Below are positions 18,072 to 28,849 of a DNA stretch of 64,000 bases, in pieces. The stretch lies in the NCBI RefSeq assembly GCF_900095175.1, contig NZ_LT606946.1, positions 908,058 to 972,057 on the forward strand. The letters are read 5' to 3'. A model generated the notes under the pieces. The model was not told the origin of the DNA and ran no database searches. It saw only the letters and a program-made list of their open reading frames with translations. A program made the position numbers and the translations under genes. This DNA is from Polynucleobacter necessarius. Its GTDB lineage: Bacteria > Pseudomonadota > Gammaproteobacteria > Burkholderiales > Burkholderiaceae. Position 1 is the stretch's first letter. Each line of letters starts with the position of its first letter.

Positions 18072-19707
18072 TACTCACCTGCATCCTCGAACAATTTGCC
18101 ATCTCTAAAAGATAATACGTAATCAGCAGTATTAAAATAATAATCATCATGTGTGATTGCTATCACAGTCTTGCCCATCTGCTTTAACCTAGGCAGCAAC
18201 TGTTTATAAAAATGTTTTCTGAACTGAGGATCTTGATCTGCAGCCCACTCATCTAGGATGATGATATCCCTGTTCTCAAGCATGGCCACAAGAAGGGCAA
18301 TACGCTTCCTTTGACCCGTAGAGAGCTGGATATGAGAAAAAACCCCTCATTAATTGAAAACTTTTTCTCAATCTCAAGTAACTTTTGCCAAGGCAACATA
18401 TTATCTTCATCCAAATCAAATAAGCCGTACAGCTTTTGGAATAAATAGAAATCACTGAATACAACAGAAAAAGGTCTCGATATGAGCTTGATGCAGGCTG
18501 CTCCACCTCGACTCCGTTAACACAAATACTTCCTTGGCTGGGCTTATAGAGGCCCGTCAAGATACGCGTGAAGGTAGTTTTTCCAGAACCATTACTTCCT
18601 TTAATGAAGTATAAATTTCCCGCTTTTAATTCATAGCTGACGGGGCCCTAGAGCAAAACCAGAAGAATCCCTGCCCTTTGGGTGTTCATAAGTGACATCA
18701 TGTACAGATAAGGTTTCAAATTTATCAATTTGGATCACTTGGGTATTTTCCATGGATTGCTTAGCCGTTTTTGACAACTCATCCTGTAGCAATAACAGGG
18801 AATTTGCTGAAGCATTTGCCTCTGACAGGGCGGGAATGGTCTGGATAAGGCCTGACAACTGCCCGACTAGGAAGATACCGGCGGTTGATGCGGCTAAAAC
18901 TGAGTCCGCGAAACCGTCAACAAGTGCGGGGACAATGAATATTAAAATCCCAACAACCACAAACATCAGGGTTTGCAAATAATTAAAGAAATTTGTGATT
19001 CCAACGAGGGAGTAGGCTTTTAAATTACTTGAGAGTAGTGATTGCTCAACCATATCCGCTGTTATATCTCTGGCGCGCTTTGAGTGCATCTTGATTTCTT
19101 TGAAGCCATTTAAAAAATCGCCAAATAGATCAAAAACTTCACCGTCTTTTGCAAACGCATCACTTACGCAATCCTTGACTCCCAAGATAAATTTTGTAGA
19201 AACAAAAAATATAATTACAGCAGCCACAAAGGTAATGAAAAACGCAATCCATGAAATGGTGGCCATATAAATGGTCAGACAGGTTAATGTCGCAGCGGAT
19301 TGACACATCATCACCAAAATGGGGATAGCACCAGATACAACCTGAGTGTCCCTCCCGAGGGATTGCAAAATTTTAGCCTTACCTACCTGGTCAACAGTAT
19401 GTAAATCGGAGCGAAAATACTCACCCAATATACGTATTTTAAATTTATGTATTAAAAATTGGGCGCTTCTAATATTGTCTCGGTTAGCCTTACGCGTGAC
19501 GATTAAAAAAAATGCCAGGACAATTGAATATAAAAAGAATTGAAGAAAAACAGATTCGCCTTCTGCAGCTCTAGCCACAGACATATTAACTAAGGCAATC
19601 AAAGCTGTATTTGCAACCCCAACAAAGCAGGCAAGCCAAATTAGGCGCCTCAGATCACCCGAACCTTCAATCCTCAAAAACTGGACCACCTCAGATCTTG
19701 AGAACAT
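18071..19707 (-). pseudogene. Cyclic-peptide-type ABC exporter (SyrD/PvdE family), three frameshifts
   Basis: About 545 aa when repaired: a six-helix membrane domain then one ATPase domain. Walker A GSNGSGKTT, signature LSTGQRKR, Walker B IIILDEWAADQDPQFRK and H-loop AITHDD are the hallmark set of the SyrD/PvdE peptide-exporter family. Frame breaks lie at 18642-18645 (one extra base in a G run), 18468-18472 and 18337-18342 (one base missing in each A run, plus-strand bases). The start is uncertain: the ATG at 19707 fits family length; a GTG at 19734 or TTG at 19746 is possible. The likely job is export of the NRPS product made by the divergent genes. Confidence 0.85.
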
Positions 19708-19749
19708 AGAGCTAATGTTATTGTCAGTATTCACTTGTAAGCACAATCT

Positions 19750-20624
19750 TTAATCAATAAAACGACGGATGAAATTCTGCTCTTTGAACATTTTCCTGGC
19801 TTTTTCATAGGAGTCAGAAAAATTCATCCGCATGGTGGCAATCTCAAAATCGATGAGAGACCCTTTTTTCTCAAAGTGAGCAATAAAAACTGAACCAAGC
19901 GCATGGGTGCTGGCGTATGACAAAGCTGGCTGAACGGCTATATTTATCACTCTACCAACAACCGGTATCTTTTTAACCACATGTAAGCCGATGTAATGAG
20001 ATATTCCAGTGGTGACATTACCCGATATCAAACTTGAAATGATCGCACTGGCACTCTCTTTTCGGAATGGAACCTCATAAAGTTTGCATAATTCAAGAAT
20101 CATTTTTAGTTGAACTCCAGTAACTGCAGCTGCATCCAAGAAATGTACCGGCACAAGTCCAGCCAACATTGACCATTCAGCATGCTTTCGAACAATATCA
20201 TTTGCAGGAGCGTCTGGCATTTGCTCTGTAACGGCTATTGGTTTACCTGCACTAGATTTCTTTTTGGATTTTGAATTAAAGAAGAAATTTTTGTCATCGT
20301 GTTTTAGGTTGGCGGAATTAGACTGATTAAATATTTCTTCAGCACCATCACCTCCAACTTCTACATCTATTAACGTAGGGTAGCCCATAATGAAGTGAGC
20401 GGTAGTATCGTCATCTGAGACATGGGAGGAAAATATTGCTTCGGAGCTATCAGACACATCGAGTATGTTTGGTATTTTTTTCCTTGATCCGCACTTTTCG
20501 CAGCATTATTAACATGCGAATCCTTGGCAAATCTAGACTCGGGGATGGAATGAGCCGACCCATCTTCGGACCTAATCTCTTCGAGAGGATTTAGCTTAAT
20601 AGTAGAACGCCTTCGTCCATTCAT
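19750..20624 (-). pseudogene. YcjF/DUF697-like membrane protein A, frameshifted
   Basis: About 291 aa when repaired. The N-terminal half is hydrophilic and low in complexity, ending in a Lys/Ser-rich patch (NSKSKKKSSAGK). The C-terminal half has hydrophobic helices resembling DUF697/YcjF domains (AEWSMLAGLVPVHFLDAAAV, then GVQLKMILELCKLY). Its hydrophobic region aligns with the protein at 21479-21985, so the two are paralogues. The frame breaks at a T7 run, 20475-20481 on the plus strand; one more A on the coding strand restores it. The ATG overlaps the parA stop (ATGA), implying translational coupling. Function unknown. Confidence 0.68.
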
Positions 20625-21391
20625 TTTGAATCCAACTTTAATTTTTTGAGAAGTTCAATTGTTAGCGCACGATAATCTTCTGCGGCACTTGAGGATGGCT
20701 TATAAGTCATAATGCCCTGATTAAATGAAGGCGCCTCTGCCAGCGATACATTCTCGCGAACAATAGAAGAAAGCACCTTATCCCCAAAGCTTTGTTTTAG
20801 TAATTCGATAACATCTTTTGCATGCCTAGTTCTAAGATCAACACGTGAAGGCAAATAGCCCAAAATATCAATAGAGGTATTGAGCACTTCCCTGACTTCG
20901 TTAAGAGTGTTCACCAACTGACTAACGCCAATCAAACTCATTACATGTGTTGTGACAGGAACCAACAATTCATCTGCAGCGGCCAATGCATTCAAGGTCA
21001 ACAAGCCAAGAGTAGGCGGCGTATCAATGAGAATGATGTCCCATCCGCCTAAATCAACCTTAGATAGGCGTCTTTTTAGCAGGGACTCTACCGCTATTTG
21101 ACCAGATAAAGACTTTTCAATCTGGGACAACCTTTTGGAACCTGCCATTACATCTACTCCCGGCATGCGAGTGGTGCAAATTAAGCTCTCAAAGGGTTCA
21201 TCATCCACCAAAAACTCAAAGGTGCCTTTTGCGTCAGCCTTAATACCAACCCACTGAGTAGCATTAGCCTGGGGGTCCAAGTCCAGAACCAGTGTTCTTA
21301 AACCATGCTCAGCAAGAGCACAGGCCAAATTAACTACCGTTGTAGTTTTGGCGCAGCCCCCTTTTTGATTGGCCACCGCAATTACCGTCAT
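20621..21391 (-). CDS. ParA-family ATPase, orphan
   Basis: 256 aa from the ATG at 21391 (MTVIAVANQKGGCAKTT); an upstream extension to 21424 lacks family sequence. The deviant Walker A KGGCAKTT, Walker A' VLDLDPQANATQW, and Walker B-like IILIDTPPTLG identify a Soj/ParA-type ATPase. These dimerise on ATP and use nucleoid or membrane surfaces to position cargo. No parB is adjacent. It sits between two DUF697-like paralogues and is coupled to the downstream one. Chromosome partition is therefore unlikely; positioning of a membrane or enzyme assembly is a guess from context. Confidence 0.88.
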   Translation of the reverse strand: MTVIAVANQKGGCAKTTTVVNLACALAEHGLRTLVLDLDPQANATQWVGIKADAKGTFEFLVDDEPFESLICTTRMPGVDVMAGSKRLSQIEKSLSGQIAVESLLKRRLSKVDLGGWDIILIDTPPTLGLLTLNALAAADELLVPVTTHVMSLIGVSQLVNTLNEVREVLNTSIDILGYLPSRVDLRTRHAKDVIELLKQSFGDKVLSSIVRENVSLAEAPSFNQGIMTYKPSSSAAEDYRALTIELLKKLKLDSK

Positions 21392-21429
21392 ATTAGAGAT
21401 TTCGCCCAGTTTATGTAAACGCAAAAATA

Positions 21430-21460
21430 AATAAGCCCACTAATAATAAGTGGGCTTATT
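21430..21460 (-). terminator. Rho-independent terminator after DUF697-like protein B
   Basis: Perfect 12-base arms AATAAGCCCACT (21430-21441) and AGTGGGCTTATT (21449-21460) enclose a seven-base loop. On the minus strand the stem is followed by TATTTTT. It separates the 21479-21985 gene from the parA operon, so parA likely has its own promoter or depends on read-through. Confidence 0.82.
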
Positions 21461-21478
21461 GCAATGCTTATGTTTAGC

Positions 21479-21985
21479 TTACTTTTTCACAGCCTTTTTG
21501 AATTCTTCTTTTAAGTCAGCCTTAACAGCTTCAGCATCAAAGCTGTCCGCAGTACCGCCGCCTTCGAAATGCTTAACCATCACTTTTCCAATTGCGTAAG
21601 TTGCCGCAACTGAGAATGCAGACATGGAAACAAAACCAAATAGCGGGCCATAGCCTGGGAAAAGTTTTGCTGTCGATCCAACAACAACACCGGCGCCGAT
21701 AGCTGGAGCGAGCGTACCAGTCAATACCGTAATCAATGAGCGGAGCTTCTCCTTGCTAAAAGTAGAGTCATAAACCTTTGCAATATCATTTACCAGCTTA
21801 GCCTGAATACCACCAATAACCAAAACATCAATATTGGAGACCGGGATCAACGCAGCGCCTACACTCCATTTGGCAGCATTGGCGATTAACTTGCTAACCT
21901 GATCTAATTTATCGGATGCCTCGGGGCTTAATTCCTTCACTTCAGCTTCAGAAACATCTGAAACACTGGCTGTGTTACTTGTCAT
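21479..21985 (-). CDS. YcjF/DUF697-like membrane protein B
   Basis: 168 aa. An acidic N-terminus (residues 1-30) precedes helices AAKWSVGAALIPVSNIDVLV, Gly/Ala-rich segments (APAIGAGVVVGS) and a charged C-terminal tail ending EEFKKAVKK. The block AKWS-AALIPV-ID-GGIQAK-AKVYD-FSKEK matches that of protein A at 19750-20624. Such domains occur in YcjF and in GTPase-linked membrane proteins. No GTPase is present here; the nearest NTPase is ParA. It is transcribed separately and ends in a clear terminator. Confidence 0.75.
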   Translation of the reverse strand: MTSNTASVSDVSEAEVKELSPEASDKLDQVSKLIANAAKWSVGAALIPVSNIDVLVIGGIQAKLVNDIAKVYDSTFSKEKLRSLITVLTGTLAPAIGAGVVVGSTAKLFPGYGPLFGFVSMSAFSVAATYAIGKVMVKHFEGGGTADSFDAEAVKADLKEEFKKAVKK

Positions 21986-22234
21986 AATTTTTCCTAGAAA
22001 AAGGCATCAGTTAATAACTCGATAATATTAGCCCAAAGGTTAACATATAGGAGTGAATTTCCCGCTTAGACTTTCTACACACATTGGCCACCCCCCTTAA
22101 TTTGTCACTAATCTGCCTATTCTAGTCAGCACTAAATCGGTGCATAAGGCCATGATTGGGGGCATTTCAAGGCACATCATATTAGCCATAGAGCGAGCAG
22201 AATCCTCTGTTCGAATAGTAAAAAAGTTACAAAA
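21986..22234. other. Divergent intergenic region between the two arms of the NRPS island
   Basis: About 250 bases separate the minus-strand DUF697-like gene from mbtH on the plus strand. It must hold both promoters. I see AT-rich stretches but no convincing -35/-10 pair, no strong palindrome and no Fur-like box by eye. Confidence 0.4.
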
Positions 22235-22473
22235 ATGGATGCAATAGAAAAAAGCTTTTTAATAATTCCGGTAACGGTCTCACTATAGACGGAGATCATT
22301 TCAAGATCTTGATCAATGAGGAAAACCAGCATTCGCTGTGGCCTGCTCAAAAGATCGCTCCATTAGGGTGGACAGAGACCGGTTTTACTGGATCAAAAGC
22401 AGAATGCGTGGAATTTGTAGATGAAAGCTGGCAGGATATGCGGCCTAAAACACTCGCGATGTCCTCGAAATAG
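22235..22473 (+). pseudogene. MbtH-like NRPS accessory protein, single-base frameshift
   Basis: About 80 aa when repaired. From the ATG at 22235 the reading MDAIEKSFF loses frame in a T5 run (22256-22260); one added T gives NNSGNGLTIDGDHFKILINE and then the MbtH signature. That signature is ENQHSLWPAQ, PLGWTETGF and ESWQDMRPKTL, ending at the TAG 22471-22473. MbtH proteins bind adenylation domains and are often needed for their solubility and activity. It lies 73 bases ahead of the NRPS gene, the standard place. Confidence 0.87.
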
Positions 22474-22546
22474 TCAGCGATAGCCCTATCGCAACTATTT
22501 TAAGAAGATTGGTTTATTTCTTTAATTTAATCAATCTTATATTCAA

Positions 22547-25500
22547 ATGAGTATGGAATCATCCCGCTTGAGCTATTTGGTAGGGGCATCATCTTTGGAT
22601 GTCTACCCGCTTACGGGTGCTCAAAATAATGTCTGGTATCACCAGCAACTTGACCTCGAATCATCCGTCTACCATATTGGGTCAGCCATTACGTTTTCTG
22701 GCCACCTTGAAATTCAGCACCTTGAAGCGGCGTGGAAAAAAGTTATCGCGCATGTCGACACACTAAGATCTAGCATCATCCTGCAGGATGGCACCCCTTT
22801 TCAAAAAATCCATGCAGAAGAGCTTCAATAGAAATACTATTTAGCGACATTCGGTCTGATGCCGACCCCGCCTTAAAGGCAAAAGAACTTATAAGGAATG
22901 CTTTAACTAAACCAATCAACTATTTTGAATCGCCTTGTTTTAGGCTGGGGGTTATTCAGACTTCAGATTCGAAATGGATTCATTACTTTATCCCTCATCA
23001 TCTTTTTATTGATGGGTCGGCACGAGCGAACATTCTGCGCCTTGTTGCAAAAGCCTATAGCAATATTCATGAAGTTCTCGAGCAATCCGTATCACTTCCC
23101 GAGATAGTCAAGCTTGATCTAGATTACTTGTGTGGCGAGCAATATCAGATAAATGCTCAATATTGGTCCAGCAATTTAGCCTCAATAGAGACTGCAACTA
23201 GCATTTCAACGGTTGAACTAGGCTCCGCCTCCCTGACCCTTTATTCATCTATACGTACTACCATTTCCCGTCAAAAGTTTGAGCAACTTACCAAGCTAAG
23301 CAAAGAAATTTCTGGGAGTCGAGCATCGATATTTGCCACCGCCCTATTTATTTACTTAGTACGTCTATATAACCAGCGGGATCTTTGCATTGGCTTGCCA
23401 ACAGCCGGAAGAGCTAAAGGTCAGGAGGCTTTCTCTGGAATGACGACAAATATTTTGCCTCTCCATATCAATCTTAATTTTGGATTAACTGTTCGCGATT
23501 GCATTAAATTAGTTTCCGAGCAAATCCGTGAAGCAATCAAGCACGGGCACTACCCCTTAAGTCAGATATCAAAAAATCGCCGCAAACATGGACTGGGAGA
23601 TCCCTTTGCTGCCGTTCTCAATTTTCAAAGCTTTAATTTTGATCTTCAATTTACAGGCCTAGAGGTTGATTTAAATCTCCTTAATTCAGGTCCTATTTCT
23701 GATGTGGCGCTACAAGTTCTTGATCGCCAAGATGGTTGTGAGGTAGAGCTCATCTTAGATTACAACCCCTCACGCTATAGCGGCAGCCAAATTCAGTCTT
23801 ACCTGAATAATTTGCATTACGTAATTACTGAGCTACCAAATTATCTAGATCTCCCTATCGCTCTCACTCCATTGCTTGAACCAAGAGAGTTGCAATCGGT
23901 TTTAGAGATTAGTGGTCACTCAATAGTTAATACTCAAAATCTCAACCTCACCCTACCCGAACTCTTTGCTGCTCAAGTAGCGAGAACACCAGATGCTACA
24001 GCCTTGGTCTATGAAGACCAGAGCCTGACCTATGCCCAATTAGATGCCAAGGCCAATCAATTAACCCGTTATCTGATTGCACAAGGCATTGGGCCAGAGC
24101 AAATCGTTGCCTTGCTGTTAGATCGCTCACCACAGATGATCATTGCCTTATTGGCAATCTTAAAAGCTGGTGCTGCATCTACCACTTGATCCTGACTATC
24201 CTGCCCAACGTCTCTCGTTCATGCTGGGTGATAGTGGTGCACAACAAGTTATCACCAATAGCTCTACCTTAGGGCATTGTGAGTTAGCAGATTTTGCTCA
24301 GCTGCAGATCATTGATTTAGAGAACCTAGCGCAGCAGACCCAGATTGAGGGCTATAGTCCTCAAGCAATTACTGATAGTGAACGTGTCAGACCGCTACTG
24401 CCTGAGCACTTAGCCTATGTGATCTATACCTTGGGTAGTACGGGGACACCGAAGGGGGTGGGTATTGCGCATGCGGGCACTATTAATCTTGCAAGCGCTC
24501 AAGTCTCCACTTTTGCAATTGACTCAGTCAGTAAAGTGCTTCAATTTGCTTCACAAGCATTTGATGCCAGCATATCCGAGATTATTACCACCTTTAGCGT
24601 AGGGGCTACGCTAGTATTACCGCCAAGTAGCGCTGGTCTATCAAAAGCAATAGAGCTTGCCAACACTATTGCAAGGCATGAGATTACTCATGCAACCATT
24701 CCACCTGCGTTACTTGCAGCTCTTGAAGCCAAAGAAGTGGTGGCGCTTGAAACCCTCATCGTCGCCGGCGAAGCCTGCCCCCCCCTTCCTTGGTGGAGTG
24801 CTTTGGTGATGGTCGCCGCATGATCAATGCATACGGCCCTACTGAAACGACAGTATGCGCAATGATGAGTGAGCCTTTAAATCCACAGTTAGATGGACTC
24901 ACCTCACAATTAGTCCCCATTGGTACGCCAATTTCCAATACCCAAATCTACCTCCTAGACTCCACCCTAGAGCCCGTTCCCCCTGGCGTAGTGGGCGAAC
25001 TCTATATTGCAGGAGCAGGTTTAGCTAGAGGCTACTTAGGTCGTCCTGGCTTAACTGCAGAACGCTTTATTGCTTGCCCTTTTGGACAGCCTGGTAGCCG
25101 GATGTATCGCAGTGGTGACTTAGCTAGAAGACGCTCTGACGGTGCCTTAGAGTTCTTAGGTCGTGCTGACCAACAGGTCAAGATCCGTGGCTTTAGGATT
25201 GAGTTAGGCGAAATCGAAGCAGCACTCTTACAAGCCTGCCCAGAATTAGCGCAAGCAAGTGTGCTTGCTCAGATGGTGGCTGGTGAACAAAAGCTCGTGG
25301 CTTATTTAGTAACCCAAGCCAATACGCCAGCACCTAGTGCTAACCAGCTGCGTGCTGCCTTAGGTGACTCACTACCAGAGTACATGGTGCCGAGTGCCTT
25401 TGTATATCTAGCTACCCTACCACTGACCCCCAATGGCAAACTCGATCGTCGCGCTCTGCCTGAGCCAGAGTTTGTTACCGACACTGCTTACCGTGCACCA

Positions 25501-26512
25501 AGTAGTGCTAATGAACAACTGTTATGTGCACTCTTTAGCGAACTACTCGGTGTGGCTACTGTCGGTGTAGACGATAGCTTCTTTGCACTGGGGGGACACT
25601 CCTTATTGGCCATGCGCTTAATTGCACGAGTGCGGCAACAGATTGGTATTACGCTACCACTACGAACTCTATTTGAATTTGCTACACCAGCAGGCTTAGC
25701 GTTGCAGTTGGCTGATAAGTCTATAAAGACATACAACCCTCTAGTTGCCCTCAGAAAAACCGGGAAATATCCACCTATTTTCTGCCTGCACGGAGGTGGT
25801 GGAATCGGTACCGTTTACTCTAACCTCAGCAACGCTCTTGGGGAAGACTACCCTGTCTATGGAATTCAGGCGAAAGGCCTAGAAGATGGAGATGAATTAC
25901 ACACCTCCATTAACGAAATGGCCGATGAATACATCAAGGCAATTCGCACTGTTCAAGCTAGCGGCCCATATCATTTGCTGGGATGGTCGCTTGGAGGGAC
26001 ATTGGCTCATGAAATGACCTGCAAACTTGAAGCAATGGGAGAAGAAGTTTCACTGCTGGCACTTTTAGATACCAAGGCCGTATATGTAAATCACGACCAA
26101 CTAGAGGGGCTAACCATGAAACAGTCCATTATTAAGCCAGCAAAGGATTATGGCGTTGAACTAGATGGGTCGGAGAATCTGCACCTAGAATTTATTCGAG
26201 AATTGTTGGTTGGGCAGGACTTAATCCCCCGAGGGCACACCCTTAGATTGGGTCGAAAGAGCATTTAAACAACTGGCCGCAACTCCAGACCTCACCAGAA
26301 ATCATCAAACTAGGGTGTGTAACGCCCCAATCATCTTCTTCAATGCAGAACAAGAGGATAGAACAGATAATCTGGAAAGCTATTTATGGAGTAAGCATAC
26401 TAATTCACCTGTTTATACTTATCCAATCGATTCCCTGCATAACACAATGATGAAGCAATCAGCTGTAACCAATATTGCGCGTCACATTAAACAATACCTA
26501 AGTCAACGCTAG
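22547..26512 (+). pseudogene. Single-module NRPS, C-A-T-TE, with four frameshifts
   Basis: About 1,320 aa when repaired, close to EntF in size and layout. Condensation: YPLTGAQNNVWYHQQL start and active site HHLFIDG. Adenylation: [54 protein letters not shown] and [10 protein letters not shown]. Carrier: [14 protein letters not shown] with the pantetheine Ser. Thioesterase: [13 protein letters not shown], nucleophile GWSLGG, late His in DSLHNTMM. My ten-residue specificity code is DASTIAAVCK, like Phe/Tyr codes. Frame breaks: 22827 (A lost), about 24176 (two bases lost), 24778-24785 (C8 run), 26226-26230 (one C extra). All core motifs survive, arguing against old decay. The donor for the C domain is not encoded here. 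Confidence 0.9.
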
Positions 26513-26529
26513 TATCTAAATTTATATAT

Positions 26530-27254
26530 ATGAATATTATTAATAAAACGCAGGTAGATGAATTTTATGAGGTTAGATTTTTGCAATTGCCAAACTATCT
26601 CTCTGAAGATGAAGTTGACTTGCTATCAAAACAAGTTGAGGCCTTAGAGCAAAGTGAATTTCCAGGGCATGTTCTGGAGGAGCACGGGAAAGGATACAGA
26701 GCTTTGCACGGCTGCCATCTATACAATAAGTTTTTTAATAAACTCATCAAATCCCCAATGCTTCTTCGGCCAGCCAAAGCATTATTAAACGATGATGTTT
26801 ATGTTCATCAACTTAAGATCAATTTAAAGAAACCATTTAATGGGGAGTTATGGCCATGGCACCAGGACTATATTTACTGGCGTGAAAAGATGGTGTTCCG
26901 AACGACTCAATTTTAAGCGTCATGGTATTTTTAGATGACGTTACTGAATTTAATGGGCCTCTTTTCCTAGTACCTAAGTCACATAAGCTGGGATGTATTA
27001 ACCAAGAGACTGAATCACCAACCGGAGGTTGGAATCAGGACGTAAGCGCTGAACTTACTTATCAGGTTGAAACGGACTTAGTTGAAAAGTTGATTCGGGA
27101 GCATGGGGTGGTATCTACTAAGGGCCCCAAAGGGACAGCCCCTTGGTTTCACGGGAACATCATTCACGCCTCACCTTCAAATATCTCCCCATTTGCAAGA
27201 CGCGTGGCGATTATCACCTACAACGGCATCTCCAATAAGCCCCTGGTGGGCTAA
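26530..27254 (+). pseudogene. Phytanoyl-CoA dioxygenase-family Fe(II)/2OG oxygenase, frameshifted
   Basis: About 242 aa when repaired. The iron-binding HxD is in WPWHQDYIYW and the distal His and 2OG-binding Arg are in HASPSNISPFARR, the PhyH pattern. The frame breaks at 26889, where one G is missing; restoring it gives REKDGVPNDSILSVMVFLDD. PhyH enzymes beside NRPS genes usually hydroxylate a free or carrier-bound amino acid or the finished product. It starts 18 bases after the NRPS stop, so it is probably co-transcribed as a tailoring enzyme. Confidence 0.86.
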
Positions 27255-27362
27255 AGGGAGCTTAGGCCGGCTTTTTTGTATGCCAGAGATACGTCGCCGC
27301 TTCGAAAAGAAACCGTAGAAATTACATAAACTAATTTCACAAATAAAAGCGAAGGATATGAA

Positions 27363-27551
27363 ATGAATTTTATTGGACTGTTGCTGCTAGTTGGGGCAAT
27401 CTACCTAGGCTACTCTTTATTAAAGAAAAAGGGTGTAGCGAAAGAAGGTCCCGTCAACCTAGATAAGAATCCTAAAAAGCTATACCGGGTTGTTATTGAA
27501 ATAATATTATTATTTACTATGGCCTGGCTGTTTATAAGATTTATATATTAA
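27363..27551 (+). CDS. Small two-helix membrane protein
   Basis: 62 aa. Two hydrophobic helices (IGLLLLVGAIYLGYSLL and IEIILLFTMAWLFIRFI) flank a charged loop. An AAGGA ribosome-binding site sits just upstream. I do not recognise the family. Its place between the oxygenase and the lipoprotein suggests it belongs to the NRPS operon, perhaps as an export or membrane-assembly factor, but that is only positional. Confidence 0.6.
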   Translation: MNFIGLLLLVGAIYLGYSLLKKKGVAKEGPVNLDKNPKKLYRVVIEIILLFTMAWLFIRFIY

Positions 27552-27601
27552 TCAATTTTTAATAAAAGATTATCCTCAAATCGTTTTTATTGGAACGAAA
27601 A

Positions 27602-28830
27602 ATGAACGCTCGATTTATTAAGTTAATTTCTATCAACTGTTTTTTTGATGCTTACCGGTTGCAGCACTGTTGCTCCGGACTTTAGCGACATGTCGCAATC
27701 CTATCAAACGGTCTTAGAGAAATACCAAAATAATAATTTGCTGCTAAATGTCATTCGCTCATCCAAGAATATGCCACTGAGCTTTCTTGAGATTCCATCG
27801 GTTGTGGGCACAGGGAATATCAGCGAAACGGCTGGACTTGGGGTATTTCTTTATGGGGCTGGCGGCCTAATGACGGGAATGGCAACGGCTTCAAATTATT
27901 ACAACCCCTACGCATCTATGAGTCTTGGCAGATCATTCAATTTCACACAGTCGTCGCTTGAAAACGCTCAGTTTCAAAAAGGCTTTATTAGCAATATCTC
28001 CATAGAGACTATGACCGCCTTCACAAAGGATCACATCTCAAAAGAGCTTTTGTACACAATGGTAATAGATCGTTTTGAGGTTACGAGCCCCAAGGGCGAG
28101 AAAATCATCGCCTACAACAATCCCTCATCGGCTACATATAAGGAATTTCAAGAGCAACTTCGCGGCCTGATTGGTGGTGGCTTAACCACTGAGATGATTT
28201 TAATGAATATGCCAATAGGCCCCATGCTGACCAACAAGGAACTCGCAAATACCATGTTAGTTAACTATGTAGCAAATAAAGATAAGTCGAGGATTGTATT
28301 GGCCGAATTAAAAACGAATGGTGTTAAGGCATATCAATTTCAGGAGCCGGTCAATGTAGCTCGATTTTGTTTTGATACTACCCAGTATAAAAATAGTAAT
28401 AGAAAAATTCGGAGAAACAATGCTTTGCGGTGCCGCAACCACCCCGGCGGCATTAAGTGCAAATTTTCAATCCAACATAAGCAAACCTACCGTCAAAATT
28501 CAATTACGTTCAACCAGGGATATATTTGATTTTTTCGGACAAATAGCCGCCAAACAATTGCAAGAAAATCCTGAATACATCTATGTTCGCGGAAGAAAGC
28601 AAAAATTGAATGGTGATTTTGAAAGCTATGGAGAATACCCAATTTTACTTATAGATAAGAACAACAAAGAAAAGGCCATTGCAACCATTGCCTATGACGG
28701 CAATCTTTACTCCATTCCCGATAAACCAGATACCTATAGCGCCTATTCATTCAATCTTTTATCTCAATTCTTTAATTTGACGAAGGTGCCAGGCTTCGTC
28801 CCGCCCTCTCCCTTCGTTCTAATTAAATAG
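27602..28830 (+). pseudogene. Uncharacterised lipoprotein, two frameshifts
   Basis: About 409 aa when repaired. From the ATG at 27602 the leader MNARFIKLISINCF runs into a T7 run (27640-27646); removing one T joins it to LMLTGC, a lipobox with Cys near residue 21. The mature part has a Gly-rich segment (GVFLYGAGGLMTG) and ends PGFVPPSPFVLIK. A second break at the A5 run 28403-28407 is repaired by removing one A (KFGETMLCGAATTP). I do not recognise a domain. Given its place before the PPTase gene it may be an envelope part of the island. Confidence 0.65.
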
Positions 28831-28849
28831 AGGTTGGTTTATTGAAATA

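Noticed and set aside
20621..21391. ParA as evidence of a plasmid or integrated plasmid replicon
   Set aside because: No parB, rep gene or partition-site repeats are adjacent. The gene is coupled to a DUF697-like membrane protein and flanked by chromosomal housekeeping blocks.
22547..26512. Several separate NRPS genes instead of one broken gene
   Set aside because: The pieces follow each other in domain order, overlap or abut within a few bases, and one- or two-base repairs rejoin conserved motifs such as [14 protein letters not shown].
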